From Rhodospirillales bacterium (GTDB taxonomy: Bacteria > Pseudomonadota > Alphaproteobacteria > Acetobacterales > Acetobacteraceae): DNA of 5,268 bases. Under the pieces are notes generated by a model. It saw only the letters and a list, made by a program, of their open reading frames with translations, was not told the origin of the DNA and searched no databases. Position 1 is the stretch's first letter, and each line of letters opens with the position of its first letter. The position numbers and the translations under genes are program-made. This document shows positions 1 through 5,268 of the stretch, in pieces. The stretch covers positions 1 through 5,268 of the forward strand of contig JAGXAV010000191.1 in the NCBI GenBank assembly GCA_018971455.1, given 5' to 3'.

Positions 1-898
1 GCTGGCGGCACCGGTCGAACACGCTGGCGCAGCGCGGGTTGAAGGCGCAGCCTTGGGGAATCGCGGTCAGCCGCGGCATCGCCCCATCGATCTGGCGCAG
101 CCGCTCGACGCGCTGCGTAAGGCTCGGGATGCTGCCCATGAGCCCTTCCGTGTAGGGGTGGGCGGGGTGCTGCACCACTGCCCGCACCGGGCCGATTTCG
201 GCGATCCGCCCGGCATACATCACCGCCACCCGATCGGCGGTCTCGGCGATCACCCCCATGTCGTGCGTCACCAGCATCACCGAAGTGCCGTGCTCGCGTG
301 CCAGGCGCCGCAGCAGCGTGATGATCTGCGCCTGGATCGAGACGTCGAGGGCCGTGGTCGGCTCGTCGGCGATCACCAGCCGCGGCTCGCCGCACAGCGC
401 CAGCGCGATGACCACGCGCTGGCGCATGCCGCCGGAGAATTCGTGCGGATAAGCGCCGAGGCGATCGCGCGCGGCGGGAATGCCGACTTCCTCGAGCCAT
501 CGGACCGCGCGCGCCCGGGCGTCCCGCTCCGAAAGCCGAAGGTGTGTCTGGATGGTCTCGACAAGCTGGCGCCCGATGGTGAAGAGCGGATCGAGCGTGG
601 TCAGCGGGTCCTGGAAGATGGCGCCGATCTGCCGCCCGCGGATGCGGCGCATCGCCTCGGTGCCGAGATTGTCGATGCGCGCGCCGTCCAGCAGGATGCG
701 CCCGCCGGCAATCCGCCCCGGCGGCTCGAGCAGGCCGATGATGGCGGCGCCGGTCAGCGATTTGCCCGCACCGCTCTCGCCGACAACGCCGAGGATCTCG
801 CCTTCCTCGATGGCAAACGAGATGTCGTCGATCGCCCGCAGCGTCCCGCGGCGGGAGGGGAATTCGACGCTCAGCTTCTCGACCTCGAGCAGCGCCAT
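1..898 (-). CDS. dppD: Dipeptide/oligopeptide ABC importer ATPase, DppD/OppD type (3' end cut by window edge)
   Basis: ATP-hydrolysing subunit that powers peptide uptake from the cytoplasmic face of the inner membrane. I translated the minus strand from ATG at 898-896 and it stays open for 299 codons to the window edge. In order: Walker A GESGAGKS (residues 40-47), Q-loop FQDP (95-98), ABC signature FSGGMRQR (154-161), Walker B LVIADEP (174-180), D-loop ALD and H-loop THD (211-213). The C-terminal region typical of peptide-importer ATPases follows: HPAHPYTEGL (244-253), then cysteines at 284, 290 and 297 in the pattern CAFNPRC-x6-C. The family is usually about 320-340 residues, so roughly 25-40 are missing. 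The ATG shares one base with the stop codon of the permease gene (TGATG), and GAGG lies 8 bases upstream, which suggests translational coupling. Nickel or glutathione importers use close homologues, so the substrate is not fixed by sequence. Confidence 0.95.
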   Translation of the reverse strand, partial: MALLEVEKLSVEFPSRRGTLRAIDDISFAIEEGEILGVVGESGAGKSLTGAAIIGLLEPPGRIAGGRILLDGARIDNLGTEAMRRIRGRQIGAIFQDPLTTLDPLFTIGRQLVETIQTHLRLSERDARARAVRWLEEVGIPAARDRLGAYPHEFSGGMRQRVVIALALCGEPRLVIADEPTTALDVSIQAQIITLLRRLAREHGTSVMLVTHDMGVIAETADRVAVMYAGRIAEIGPVRAVVQHPAHPYTEGLMGSIPSLTQRVERLRQIDGAMPRLTAIPQGCAFNPRCASVFDRCRQ

Positions 899-1809
899 CA
901 GCGCAGCCTCGGGGTGAGCGCGTCGCGCAGCCAGTCGCCTAGCAGGTTGATGGCGAGCACCATCAAGGCCAGCGTGATGCCGGGAAACACCGTCACCCAC
1001 CACTCCCCGGAGAACAGGAAGTCATTGCCGATGCGGATGAGCGTGCCCAGCGAGGGCTGCGTCGGCGGCAGGCCGACGCCGAGGAAGGACAGCGTCGCCT
1101 CGTCGAGGATCGCGAGCCCCAGGCTCAGCGTCGCGATCACCAGCATCGGCCCCAGCACGTTGGGCAGGATGTGGCTGAGCATGATGCGCCAGGACGGAAT
1201 GCCGATGACTCGCGCCGCCATGACGTAGTCGCGCCCCCGCTCGACCAGCGTGGACCCGCGCACGGTGCGGGCGAATTGCGGCCAGCGCGCGATGCCGATG
1301 GCGAAGATGATGACGTAGAGGCTCAACTGGTCGTGGTACTGGCGCGGAAGCAGGGCCTGCACCACGCCATCGACCAGCAATGCGATCAGGATCGAGGGGA
1401 AGGTCAGCTGAACATCGGCAACGCGCATCAGCACCGCATCGGTCGCACCGCCCGCATAACCGGCCAGAAGCCCCACGCCGATGCCGACGGCGAGCGAGAA
1501 GATGATAGCCAGAAACCCCACGAACAGGCTCAGCCTGGTGCCGAACATGATGGCCGACAGGATGTCGCGCCCCTGGTCGTCGGTGCCGAGCAGGAAGGAG
1601 GCATTGCTGTCCGCCGCCGGCACGGGCGGCATGAAGCTGTTCATCAGGTTCAAGGTGGCGACGTCGAACGGGTTGTGCGGCGCGATCCAGGGCGCGAGGA
1701 AAGCGCCGAGGCCGAGGACCAGCACGATGAGGCCGGAGAACACCGCCACCGGCGAGCGGCGGAAGCTGTAGGCGAAATCGCTGTCCAGCGCGCGCGCGAT
1801 GGCCTTCAT
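898..1809 (-). CDS. dppC: Peptide ABC importer inner-membrane permease, DppC/OppC type
   Basis: One of the two membrane subunits that form the importer channel. It has 303 residues, the normal family length. The N-terminal OppC_N segment holds a first membrane helix at about 22-44, followed by a periplasmic stretch with the family motif LLGTDDQGRD (73-82). The main permease domain follows, with hydrophobic helices at about 95-118, 135-153, 164-176, 220-236 and 275-292. The coupling (EAA) loop that contacts the ATPase is visible as DYVMAARVIGIPSWRIMLSHILPN (split: DYVMAARVIG at 194-203, then IMLSHILPN at 209-217). The start codon overlaps the stop of dppB by four bases (ATGA, 1809-1806) and the stop shares one base with the dppD start. 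Both junctions indicate one transcript and coupled translation. The B/C gene order and the motifs identify it as a C-type permease. The actual substrate (di-, tri- or oligopeptide, or another ligand) is unknown. Confidence 0.95.
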   Translation of the reverse strand: MKAIARALDSDFAYSFRRSPVAVFSGLIVLVLGLGAFLAPWIAPHNPFDVATLNLMNSFMPPVPAADSNASFLLGTDDQGRDILSAIMFGTRLSLFVGFLAIIFSLAVGIGVGLLAGYAGGATDAVLMRVADVQLTFPSILIALLVDGVVQALLPRQYHDQLSLYVIIFAIGIARWPQFARTVRGSTLVERGRDYVMAARVIGIPSWRIMLSHILPNVLGPMLVIATLSLGLAILDEATLSFLGVGLPPTQPSLGTLIRIGNDFLFSGEWWVTVFPGITLALMVLAINLLGDWLRDALTPRLR

Positions 1810-2795
1810 CGGCTGCCCCCGCGGCCGCGCCGATCAACGCGCAGGCGCGGATCGACGGCGTAGTAGAGCAGATCGACGATGAGGTTGATGAGGACGAAGA
1901 ACACCGAGACCAGCATCAGATAGGCCGACATCACCGGAATATCGGCCACCCCGATCGACTGCACCAGCAGCAGCCCCATGCCCGGCCACTGGAACACCGT
2001 TTCGGTGACCAGCGAGAAGGCCAGCAGGCTGCCGATCTGCAGGCCGACGATGGTGATCACCGGCACCAACGTGTTCTTCAGAGCATGGCCGAAATGGATC
2101 GCCCGCTGCGACAGCCCGCGCGCGCGGGCGAATTTGATGTAATCGCTGCGGAGCACTTCCAGCATTTCCGTGCGCACCAGACGCATGATCAGCGTCATCT
2201 GGAACAGCCCCAGCGTGATGGACGGCAGGATCAGGGATTTCAGCCCCGAGAGCGTGAGGAAGCCGGTGCTCCAATGGGCGAAATTCACCACGCTTCCCCG
2301 CCCGAAGCTGGGCAGCCAGCCGAGCAGCACGGAGAAGAAGAGAATGAGCAGGATGCCGAGCAGGAACGTCGGCAGCGACACGCCGATCAGCGAGAACCCC
2401 ATGATCAGCCGCGAGAGCCAGGACTCGCGATGGATGCCGGTATAGATGCCCAGCGGCACGCCGACCACGAGTGCGAGGATGGCCGATGCCAGCACCAGCT
2501 CGGCGGTGGCCGGAAAGCGCGCGGCGATCAGCCCGCCAACCGGCGTGGCCAGGCGATAGCTGAGGCCGAAATTGCCGTGCAGCATGGCCCACATGAAATG
2601 GCCGTACTGCACGAAGAAGGGCTGGTCGAGCCCGAGCGAATGCTGGAGCGCGAGGCGCTGCGCCTCGGTGAAATCCTGCCCGAGCATGATCTGCACGGGG
2701 TCGCCGACATAGGCGAAGAGCGCAAAGGCGATGAAGCCGACGGCGAGCAGAACCGGAATCGCCTGGAGCAGGCGGGCGGCGATGTAGGCGAACAT
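1806..2795 (-). CDS. dppB: Peptide ABC importer inner-membrane permease, DppB/OppB type
   Basis: First gene of the importer operon and partner of the DppC-type permease. It has 329 residues with about six membrane helices (roughly 9-30, 97-120, 132-160, 186-204, 245-265, 288-312). N-terminal family features are visible, including GDPV (31-34) and the segment LGLDQPFFVQY (54-64). The EAA coupling loop runs from DYIKFARARGL (218-228) to KNTLVPVI (240-247). TVFQWPGMG (266-274) and the C-terminal DPRLR (315-319) are also characteristic of B subunits. The start is well fixed: an in-frame TGA lies only nine bases upstream (2804-2802), so this ATG is the first possible one. A GAGG ribosome site (2803-2800) lies four bases before it. 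No binding-protein gene precedes it, although many dpp operons begin with one. The last residues (RRGRGGSR) are basic and probably cytoplasmic. Confidence 0.95.
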   Translation of the reverse strand: MFAYIAARLLQAIPVLLAVGFIAFALFAYVGDPVQIMLGQDFTEAQRLALQHSLGLDQPFFVQYGHFMWAMLHGNFGLSYRLATPVGGLIAARFPATAELVLASAILALVVGVPLGIYTGIHRESWLSRLIMGFSLIGVSLPTFLLGILLILFFSVLLGWLPSFGRGSVVNFAHWSTGFLTLSGLKSLILPSITLGLFQMTLIMRLVRTEMLEVLRSDYIKFARARGLSQRAIHFGHALKNTLVPVITIVGLQIGSLLAFSLVTETVFQWPGMGLLLVQSIGVADIPVMSAYLMLVSVFFVLINLIVDLLYYAVDPRLRVDRRGRGGSR

Positions 2796-2951
2796 GCCGC
2801 CTCAGCCGCCGCTTGCGGGGCGGCGCCGGGGCGCGCGCGGCGAAGGGGCGGGGAGCGGCATCGATCATCCTCGGCGGGTGGCGGGGTGCTCCAGCAAAGC
2901 CCAGCCCCGCCCGCATGGCAACACCGCGCGGGCGCAGGGCGTGCCATCGGC
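2796..2951. other. Short GC-rich gap between the importer operon and the AI-2E family gene
   Basis: These 156 bases separate two genes that run in the same direction. They hold the ribosome site of dppB but no convincing gene, clear sigma-70-type promoter or terminator with a U-tract. A seven-base-pair GC stem (2880-2886 with 2905-2911, loop of 18) is possible, but nothing U-rich follows it on either strand. Whether the importer is transcribed from its own promoter here or by read-through from the upstream gene cannot be decided. Confidence 0.5.
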
Positions 2952-3995
2952 TCAATGCCGCAAGGGCGCCTCGTCATTCGCCCATTCGGCGACCAGCGCG
3001 AACGCCACGCCGAGCAGCACCGGGCCCACGAAGATGCCGAGCAGCCCGAAGGCGAAGGCGCCGCCGAGCACGCCCAGCATGGTCAGCAGGAACGGCAGCT
3101 GCGCGCCGCGCGAGATGAAATAGGGCCGGATCACCGTATCCGCCCCGCTCACCGCCACCACGCCATAGACGAAAAGCCCGATGCCGATGAAGACGCGCCC
3201 CGAAGCCATCAGCCAAAGCGAGGCCGGAATCCACACCGTCGGCGCCCCGATCGGCAGAACCGACAGGCCGCCGGCAATCACGCCGAGCAGGGCTGGGCGC
3301 GGCACACCGCACACCCAGAGCCCGAGGGCGGTCAGGATGCCCTGCACCACCGCGGTGCCCAGAATGCCGTAGACGACGCCGCGGATGGTCGCCCCCGTCA
3401 CCTCGATCAGGCGGCCCGCCCGCGGCCCGGCGATGCGCACCAGGATGCGCCGCAGCGTCACCGCCAGCTGGTCGCCCGAGGCGTAGAAGAAGAACGCCGC
3501 GAACAGCGCCAGCAGAAACAGCAGCACGCCATTGGCCAGGCCGAGCAGCAGGTTGAGGCCGAATTGCGCGGCAATGCCGAAATAGGGCCGGAACGCGGCC
3601 CCCATCACGGAGAGATCGGCCGCCCAGCTGTTCCACAACTTGCCCAGGCTCGGCCCCACCGCCGGCACGTTGAACAGCCAGGCCGGCGCGGTCGGCAGCC
3701 CGGCCGCCACCGCGTCCTGCACCGCCCGCTGGATTTGCGCGACGTCGTCCGCACCGCTCGGCGCGGCCAACGCCAGCGGCAGCACGACGACGATGGCGGT
3801 GATGACCACCATCGCCCCCGCGGCCACCGTCCGGCCGAGCCGCAAGCGCCCGCGCAGCCACTCGAAGACCGGCCAGGTGGTGAAGGTGAGGATGCCCGCC
3901 CAGAGCAACGCGGAGAGGAACGGGTAGAGCACGAGCACGCAGCCCACCGCCACGCCGCCCAGCAACAGCCCCATCAAGACGCGTTCGGCGGTCAT
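2952..3995 (-). CDS. AI-2E/UPF0118 (PerM/YdiK-type) family membrane transporter
   Basis: Polytopic inner-membrane protein of the family that contains E. coli TqsA (linked to autoinducer-2 export), PerM and YdiK. Some members are reported as ion antiporters and most have no known substrate. From the chosen start it has 347 residues, within the family range. Hydrophobic segments lie at about 7-36, 58-78, 147-172, 207-228, 235-260, 267-283 and 300-336. The conserved C-terminal half is very clear: TAVVQGIL then LWVCGVPRPALLG (214-238), LSVLPIGAP (244-252), DTVIRPYFISRGAQLP (286-301) and LLGIFVGPVLLGV (318-330). I chose ATG at 3995 over an in-frame ATG 18 codons upstream (4049) because GGGAG (4006-4002) sits six bases before 3995. 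The extra residues of the longer form also look unlike a signal or membrane segment. It is divergent from the repeat-protein gene. A substrate cannot be named. Confidence 0.92.
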   Translation of the reverse strand: MTAERVLMGLLLGGVAVGCVLVLYPFLSALLWAGILTFTTWPVFEWLRGRLRLGRTVAAGAMVVITAIVVVLPLALAAPSGADDVAQIQRAVQDAVAAGLPTAPAWLFNVPAVGPSLGKLWNSWAADLSVMGAAFRPYFGIAAQFGLNLLLGLANGVLLFLLALFAAFFFYASGDQLAVTLRRILVRIAGPRAGRLIEVTGATIRGVVYGILGTAVVQGILTALGLWVCGVPRPALLGVIAGGLSVLPIGAPTVWIPASLWLMASGRVFIGIGLFVYGVVAVSGADTVIRPYFISRGAQLPFLLTMLGVLGGAFAFGLLGIFVGPVLLGVAFALVAEWANDEAPLRH

Positions 3996-4127
3996 CGGCG
4001 GCTCCCGGGCATGGGCGCGAGGTATCCCGCATGGTGCGGCGGCTTTCAACTCCCGCCTCCGGCGCGGCGCGCCACGACTGCGTGGTCGACGGAAAGCGCG
4101 CGAGCGATCACGGAATCGAGATTTCAG

Positions 4128-4157
4128 AAGATAAAGTTCACGACTCCGTGTGGTGAA
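4128..4157 (-). promoter_or_regulatory. Weak candidate promoter for the AI-2E family gene
   Basis: On the minus strand TTCACC (4157-4152) and TATCTT (4133-4128) are separated by 18 bases. Each matches four of six bases of the -35 and -10 consensus. It lies in the AT-rich core and points at the gene starting at 3995, implying a leader of roughly 125 bases. An imperfect inverted repeat overlaps the -35 element. This is pattern matching only. Confidence 0.25.
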
Positions 4158-4167
4158 TCCGGATCAC
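4153..4167. repeat. Imperfect inverted repeat, possible operator
   Basis: The sequence GTGA-A-TCCGGA-TCAC would be a perfect 14-base palindrome if the single extra A at 4157 were removed. An overlapping alternative pairs CCGTG (4146-4150) with CACGG (4165-4169). It lies in the divergent promoter zone and overlaps a candidate -35 element. No regulator is encoded nearby and short palindromes occur by chance, so regulatory function is a guess. Confidence 0.25.
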
Positions 4168-4217
4168 GGTATGCAGGAATCTCGCAAACAAGTGAGCAAA
4201 TAAAACTTGCATTGTCG

Positions 4218-4246
4218 TTGCGCGATTGGAGACGGAAAGCTATTCT
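4218..4246 (+). promoter_or_regulatory. Weak candidate promoter for the repeat-protein gene pair
   Basis: TTGCGC (4218-4223) and TATTCT (4241-4246) are separated by exactly 17 bases, in the AT-rich core. The -35 matches TTGACA at three positions, including the important TTG, and the -10 matches TATAAT at four. Transcription would begin near 4253 and leave a leader of about 127 bases before the ATG at 4380. Alphaproteobacterial promoters often have poor -10 matches, so this is plausible but unproven. Confidence 0.3.
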
Positions 4247-4369
4247 GTTTCTTGACCGTTTCAGCCGACTTGTCTGCAACGGCCGGTGCGCACTTGCGTG
4301 GCCGGAAGTAGTGTTGCTGGCATGATCGGCAGGACCGGTATTGTGAACGTGTCCGAAACTGCCGAGCGC

Positions 4370-4375
4370 GGAGGG
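4370..4375 (+). promoter_or_regulatory. Strong ribosome binding site of the repeat-protein gene
   Basis: GGAGGG lies four bases before the ATG at 4380. It is the best Shine-Dalgarno match in the window. It fixes the start and predicts efficient translation of the small repeat protein. Confidence 0.8.
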
Positions 4376-4379
4376 TGCC

Positions 4380-4877
4380 ATGTCCGATCAACCGAACTCG
4401 CCGTCCAAAACCACCGACAAGAAGATCGAGACTCTCGAGAAATTCACCCCGGAGAAGATCCACAAGATCGAGAAAATCGAGAAGCACGAGAAGTTCGAGA
4501 AGATCGAGCACAAGGAGAAGCCTGAGAAATTCGAGCACAAGGAAAAACCGGAGAAGGTCGAGCACAAGGAAAAGCCCGAGAAATGGGAGCACAAGGAGAA
4601 GCCGGAGAAGTTCGAACATAAGGAAAAACCCGAAAAATTCGAACACAAGGAGTTCGGCAAGCTCGAGCATCCTGAAAAGGTGATCTTCGAGAACGACCCC
4701 AAGGGCATCGCCGAGGGCGGTCCGGTCACCAACCCCGGCCTGCCGGTCGAGCAGCGCATGGCCGCCCTCGAGCAGGCGGTCGCCTCGCTGCATCACTTCA
4801 TTACCGCCCAGCAGCGCCCGGATCTCAGCCGCGGGGCGCTGGCCGGCGAGCCGACGGCGAAAAAGCCGGGCGGCTGA
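4380..4877 (+). CDS. Small Lys/Glu-rich protein with nine-residue tandem repeats; function unknown
   Basis: The protein has 165 residues, no signal peptide, no membrane segment and no cysteine. I do not recognise a named family. Residues 1-23 are polar. From 24 to 92 it runs as 23 unbroken triads, 22 of them with Glu in the middle and 22 ending in Lys or His. Within this, residues 42-86 are five exact nine-residue units, a hydrophobic residue followed by EHKEKPEK, with I, F, V, W and F in the first slot. Degenerate units follow to residue 100. A Gly/Pro-rich linker (105-122) leads to a short amphipathic helix (about 123-141) and a polar tail. The near-equal Lys and Glu content and the regular prolines predict a disordered or extended polyampholyte. 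The strong GGAGG site and the codon pattern show that it is a real gene. It is followed after nine bases by a probable ATP-grasp-type gene, so it may be that enzyme's substrate. A stress-protective or polymer-binding disordered protein is the main alternative. Confidence 0.85.
   Translation: MSDQPNSPSKTTDKKIETLEKFTPEKIHKIEKIEKHEKFEKIEHKEKPEKFEHKEKPEKVEHKEKPEKWEHKEKPEKFEHKEKPEKFEHKEFGKLEHPEKVIFENDPKGIAEGGPVTNPGLPVEQRMAALEQAVASLHHFITAQQRPDLSRGALAGEPTAKKPGG
4503..4679 (+). repeat. In-gene 27-base tandem repeat array (five full units plus degenerate tail)
   Basis: Units begin at 4503, 4530, 4557, 4584 and 4611, each 27 bases. A degenerate 24-base unit at 4638 and an 18-base remnant at 4662 follow. 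The first codon of each full unit differs (atc, ttc, gtc, tgg, ttc) but always encodes a hydrophobic residue. The other eight codons encode the same peptide in all five full units, yet seven of these eight codon positions vary at the third base. The array lies wholly inside the coding region and keeps the frame. Confidence 0.95.
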
Positions 4878-4886
4878 GCGGCGCCG

Positions 4887-5268
4887 ATGATCCTCGTTCT
4901 CTGTGACGAGGCCGACGTGTCGGCATTGTGGGCGGCGGACGCGCTGCGCCAGCGCGGTTTGTCGCCCACGGTGCTGACCGGGCTCGACCTTGCCTGGGTG
5001 CGCGGCTGGCGCCACCGGGTGGGCGCCAAGGGCGCCGACATCCTGCTGCGCTTCGACACCGGCCAGCTCGATGGCCGGTCGGTGCGCGGCGTGCTGAACC
5101 GCCTGTCATACCTGCCGCGGGCCTGGCTCGCCCGCATCGGCGGCCCGGACCGTGACTACGCCATGCAGGAGATGCTGGCCTTCTATCTGAGCTGGCTGCA
5201 CAGCCTGGGCGGGCCGAAGCTCAATCCGCCCGCGCCGCAGGGGCTATGCGGCAATCTGCGCCATCCCT
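4887..5268 (+). CDS. Probable ATP-grasp-type peptide-modifying ligase, N-terminal part (3' end cut by window edge)
   Basis: The visible 127 residues begin MILVLCDEADVSALW and stay open to the right edge. The opening strand-turn-helix (MILV...D then ALRQRGLSP at 19-27) and DILLRFD (51-57) look like a Rossmann-like pre-ATP-grasp domain. GVLNRL (68-73), EMLAFYLSWLHSLG (95-108) and KLNPP (111-115) follow the order I know from N-termini of graspetide (microviridin-type) ligases: a VxNR-type strand, an acidic helix, then an Asn-Pro segment before the ATP-grasp core. The nucleotide-binding and catalytic residues would be downstream and are not seen, so the enzyme call is tentative. The ATG is the first possible one, because the upstream gene's TGA lies in the same frame four codons earlier. 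GAGCGG overlapping that stop is only a weak ribosome site, so translation is probably coupled to the repeat gene nine bases upstream. Other ATP-grasp ligases or an unrelated Rossmann-fold protein remain possible. Confidence 0.55.
   Translation, partial: MILVLCDEADVSALWAADALRQRGLSPTVLTGLDLAWVRGWRHRVGAKGADILLRFDTGQLDGRSVRGVLNRLSYLPRAWLARIGGPDRDYAMQEMLAFYLSWLHSLGGPKLNPPAPQGLCGNLRHP

Larger units (their letters stand above)
3996..4379. promoter_or_regulatory. Divergent intergenic region with AT-rich core
   Basis: These 384 bases separate the AI-2E family gene (minus) from the repeat-protein gene (plus), so both promoters must lie here or within the flanking genes. By hand count 4121-4260 is about 44% GC, far below the flanking genes, which is typical of a promoter zone in high-GC genomes. 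Open frames crossing it on either strand lack ribosome sites and recognisable protein features, so I call no gene. Individual promoter candidates and an inverted repeat are listed separately. Confidence 0.6.

Noticed and set aside
53..1228. 391-codon plus-strand open frame opposite dppD and dppC
   Set aside because: It is antisense to an ATPase with all ABC motifs intact. The frame stays open because of codon bias and shows no protein-like features.
2880..2911. GC-rich inverted repeat as a terminator between the AI-2E family gene and dppB
   Set aside because: Only seven base pairs around an 18-base loop, with no T-run on either strand. Such stems are expected by chance in this GC-rich sequence.
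4234..4260. GGAA ... CGTT pair resembling the alphaproteobacterial general-stress (EcfG) promoter in front of the repeat gene
   Set aside because: The fifth base is A instead of C, and the 18-base spacing after GGAAA is longer than the usual 16-17. The match is too weak to claim stress control, though it could be tested if start sites are mapped.
4283..4305. Possible hairpin in the leader of the repeat-protein mRNA
   Set aside because: CCGG/CCGG and a short second stem are interrupted by an internal loop and wobble pairs. It shows no feature of a known riboswitch or attenuator.
2085..4325. 746-codon plus-strand open frame opposite dppB and the AI-2E family gene
   Set aside because: It is a high-GC antisense frame with low-complexity Arg/Gln/His/Glu composition and no domain. 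The opposite strand carries clear transporter genes across it.
4124..4381. 85-codon minus-strand open frame in the divergent intergenic region
   Set aside because: No ribosome site, no recognisable features, and it would occupy the AT-rich promoter zone. Treated as chance.
4503..4679. Tandem 27-base units considered as a CRISPR-like array or minisatellite
   Set aside because: There are no spacers, the units are contiguous, and all lie in frame in a gene with a strong ribosome site. The synonymous variation shows coding repeats.
4164..5015. 283-codon minus-strand open frame with a long Leu/Phe-rich, membrane-like stretch
   Set aside because: It is the complement of the Lys/Glu repeat: AAG and GAG read backwards give Leu codons, so a Leu/Phe-rich antisense frame is automatic. 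It has no ribosome site and overlaps two better-supported genes.

Overview
The window is high-GC DNA with dense, overlapping genes. Its gene content and codon use fit a Gram-negative proteobacterium, most likely an alphaproteobacterium such as a member of the Hyphomicrobiales. No rRNA, tRNA, insertion sequence or CRISPR array is visible, so this placement is inference.

Left part (1-2795, minus strand): three overlapping genes of a dipeptide/oligopeptide ABC importer in the order permease B, permease C, ATPase D. The ATPase runs off the left edge. The start of the operon lies inside the window, and no substrate-binding protein gene sits directly in front of it. A second ATPase (F) and the binding protein would have to lie to the left or elsewhere. 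Next (2952-3995, minus strand) is an AI-2E/UPF0118 family membrane protein, separated from the importer by 156 bases without a gene.

Middle (3996-4379): a divergent intergenic region of 384 bases with a markedly AT-rich core (about 44% GC by hand count over 4121-4260). It carries one weak promoter candidate facing each way and an imperfect inverted repeat.

Right part (4380-5268, plus strand): the unusual section. A 165-residue, extremely Lys/Glu-rich protein has five exact nine-residue repeats. It is followed after only 9 bases by a gene cut by the right edge, whose 127 visible residues resemble the N-terminal (pre-ATP-grasp) part of graspetide-type ATP-grasp ligases. If that reading holds, the pair could be a modified-peptide system: a repetitive Glu/Lys substrate plus a ligase that joins or extends its side chains. 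The ligase's catalytic domain is outside the window, so this is a hypothesis. The repeat structure itself is read directly from the sequence.
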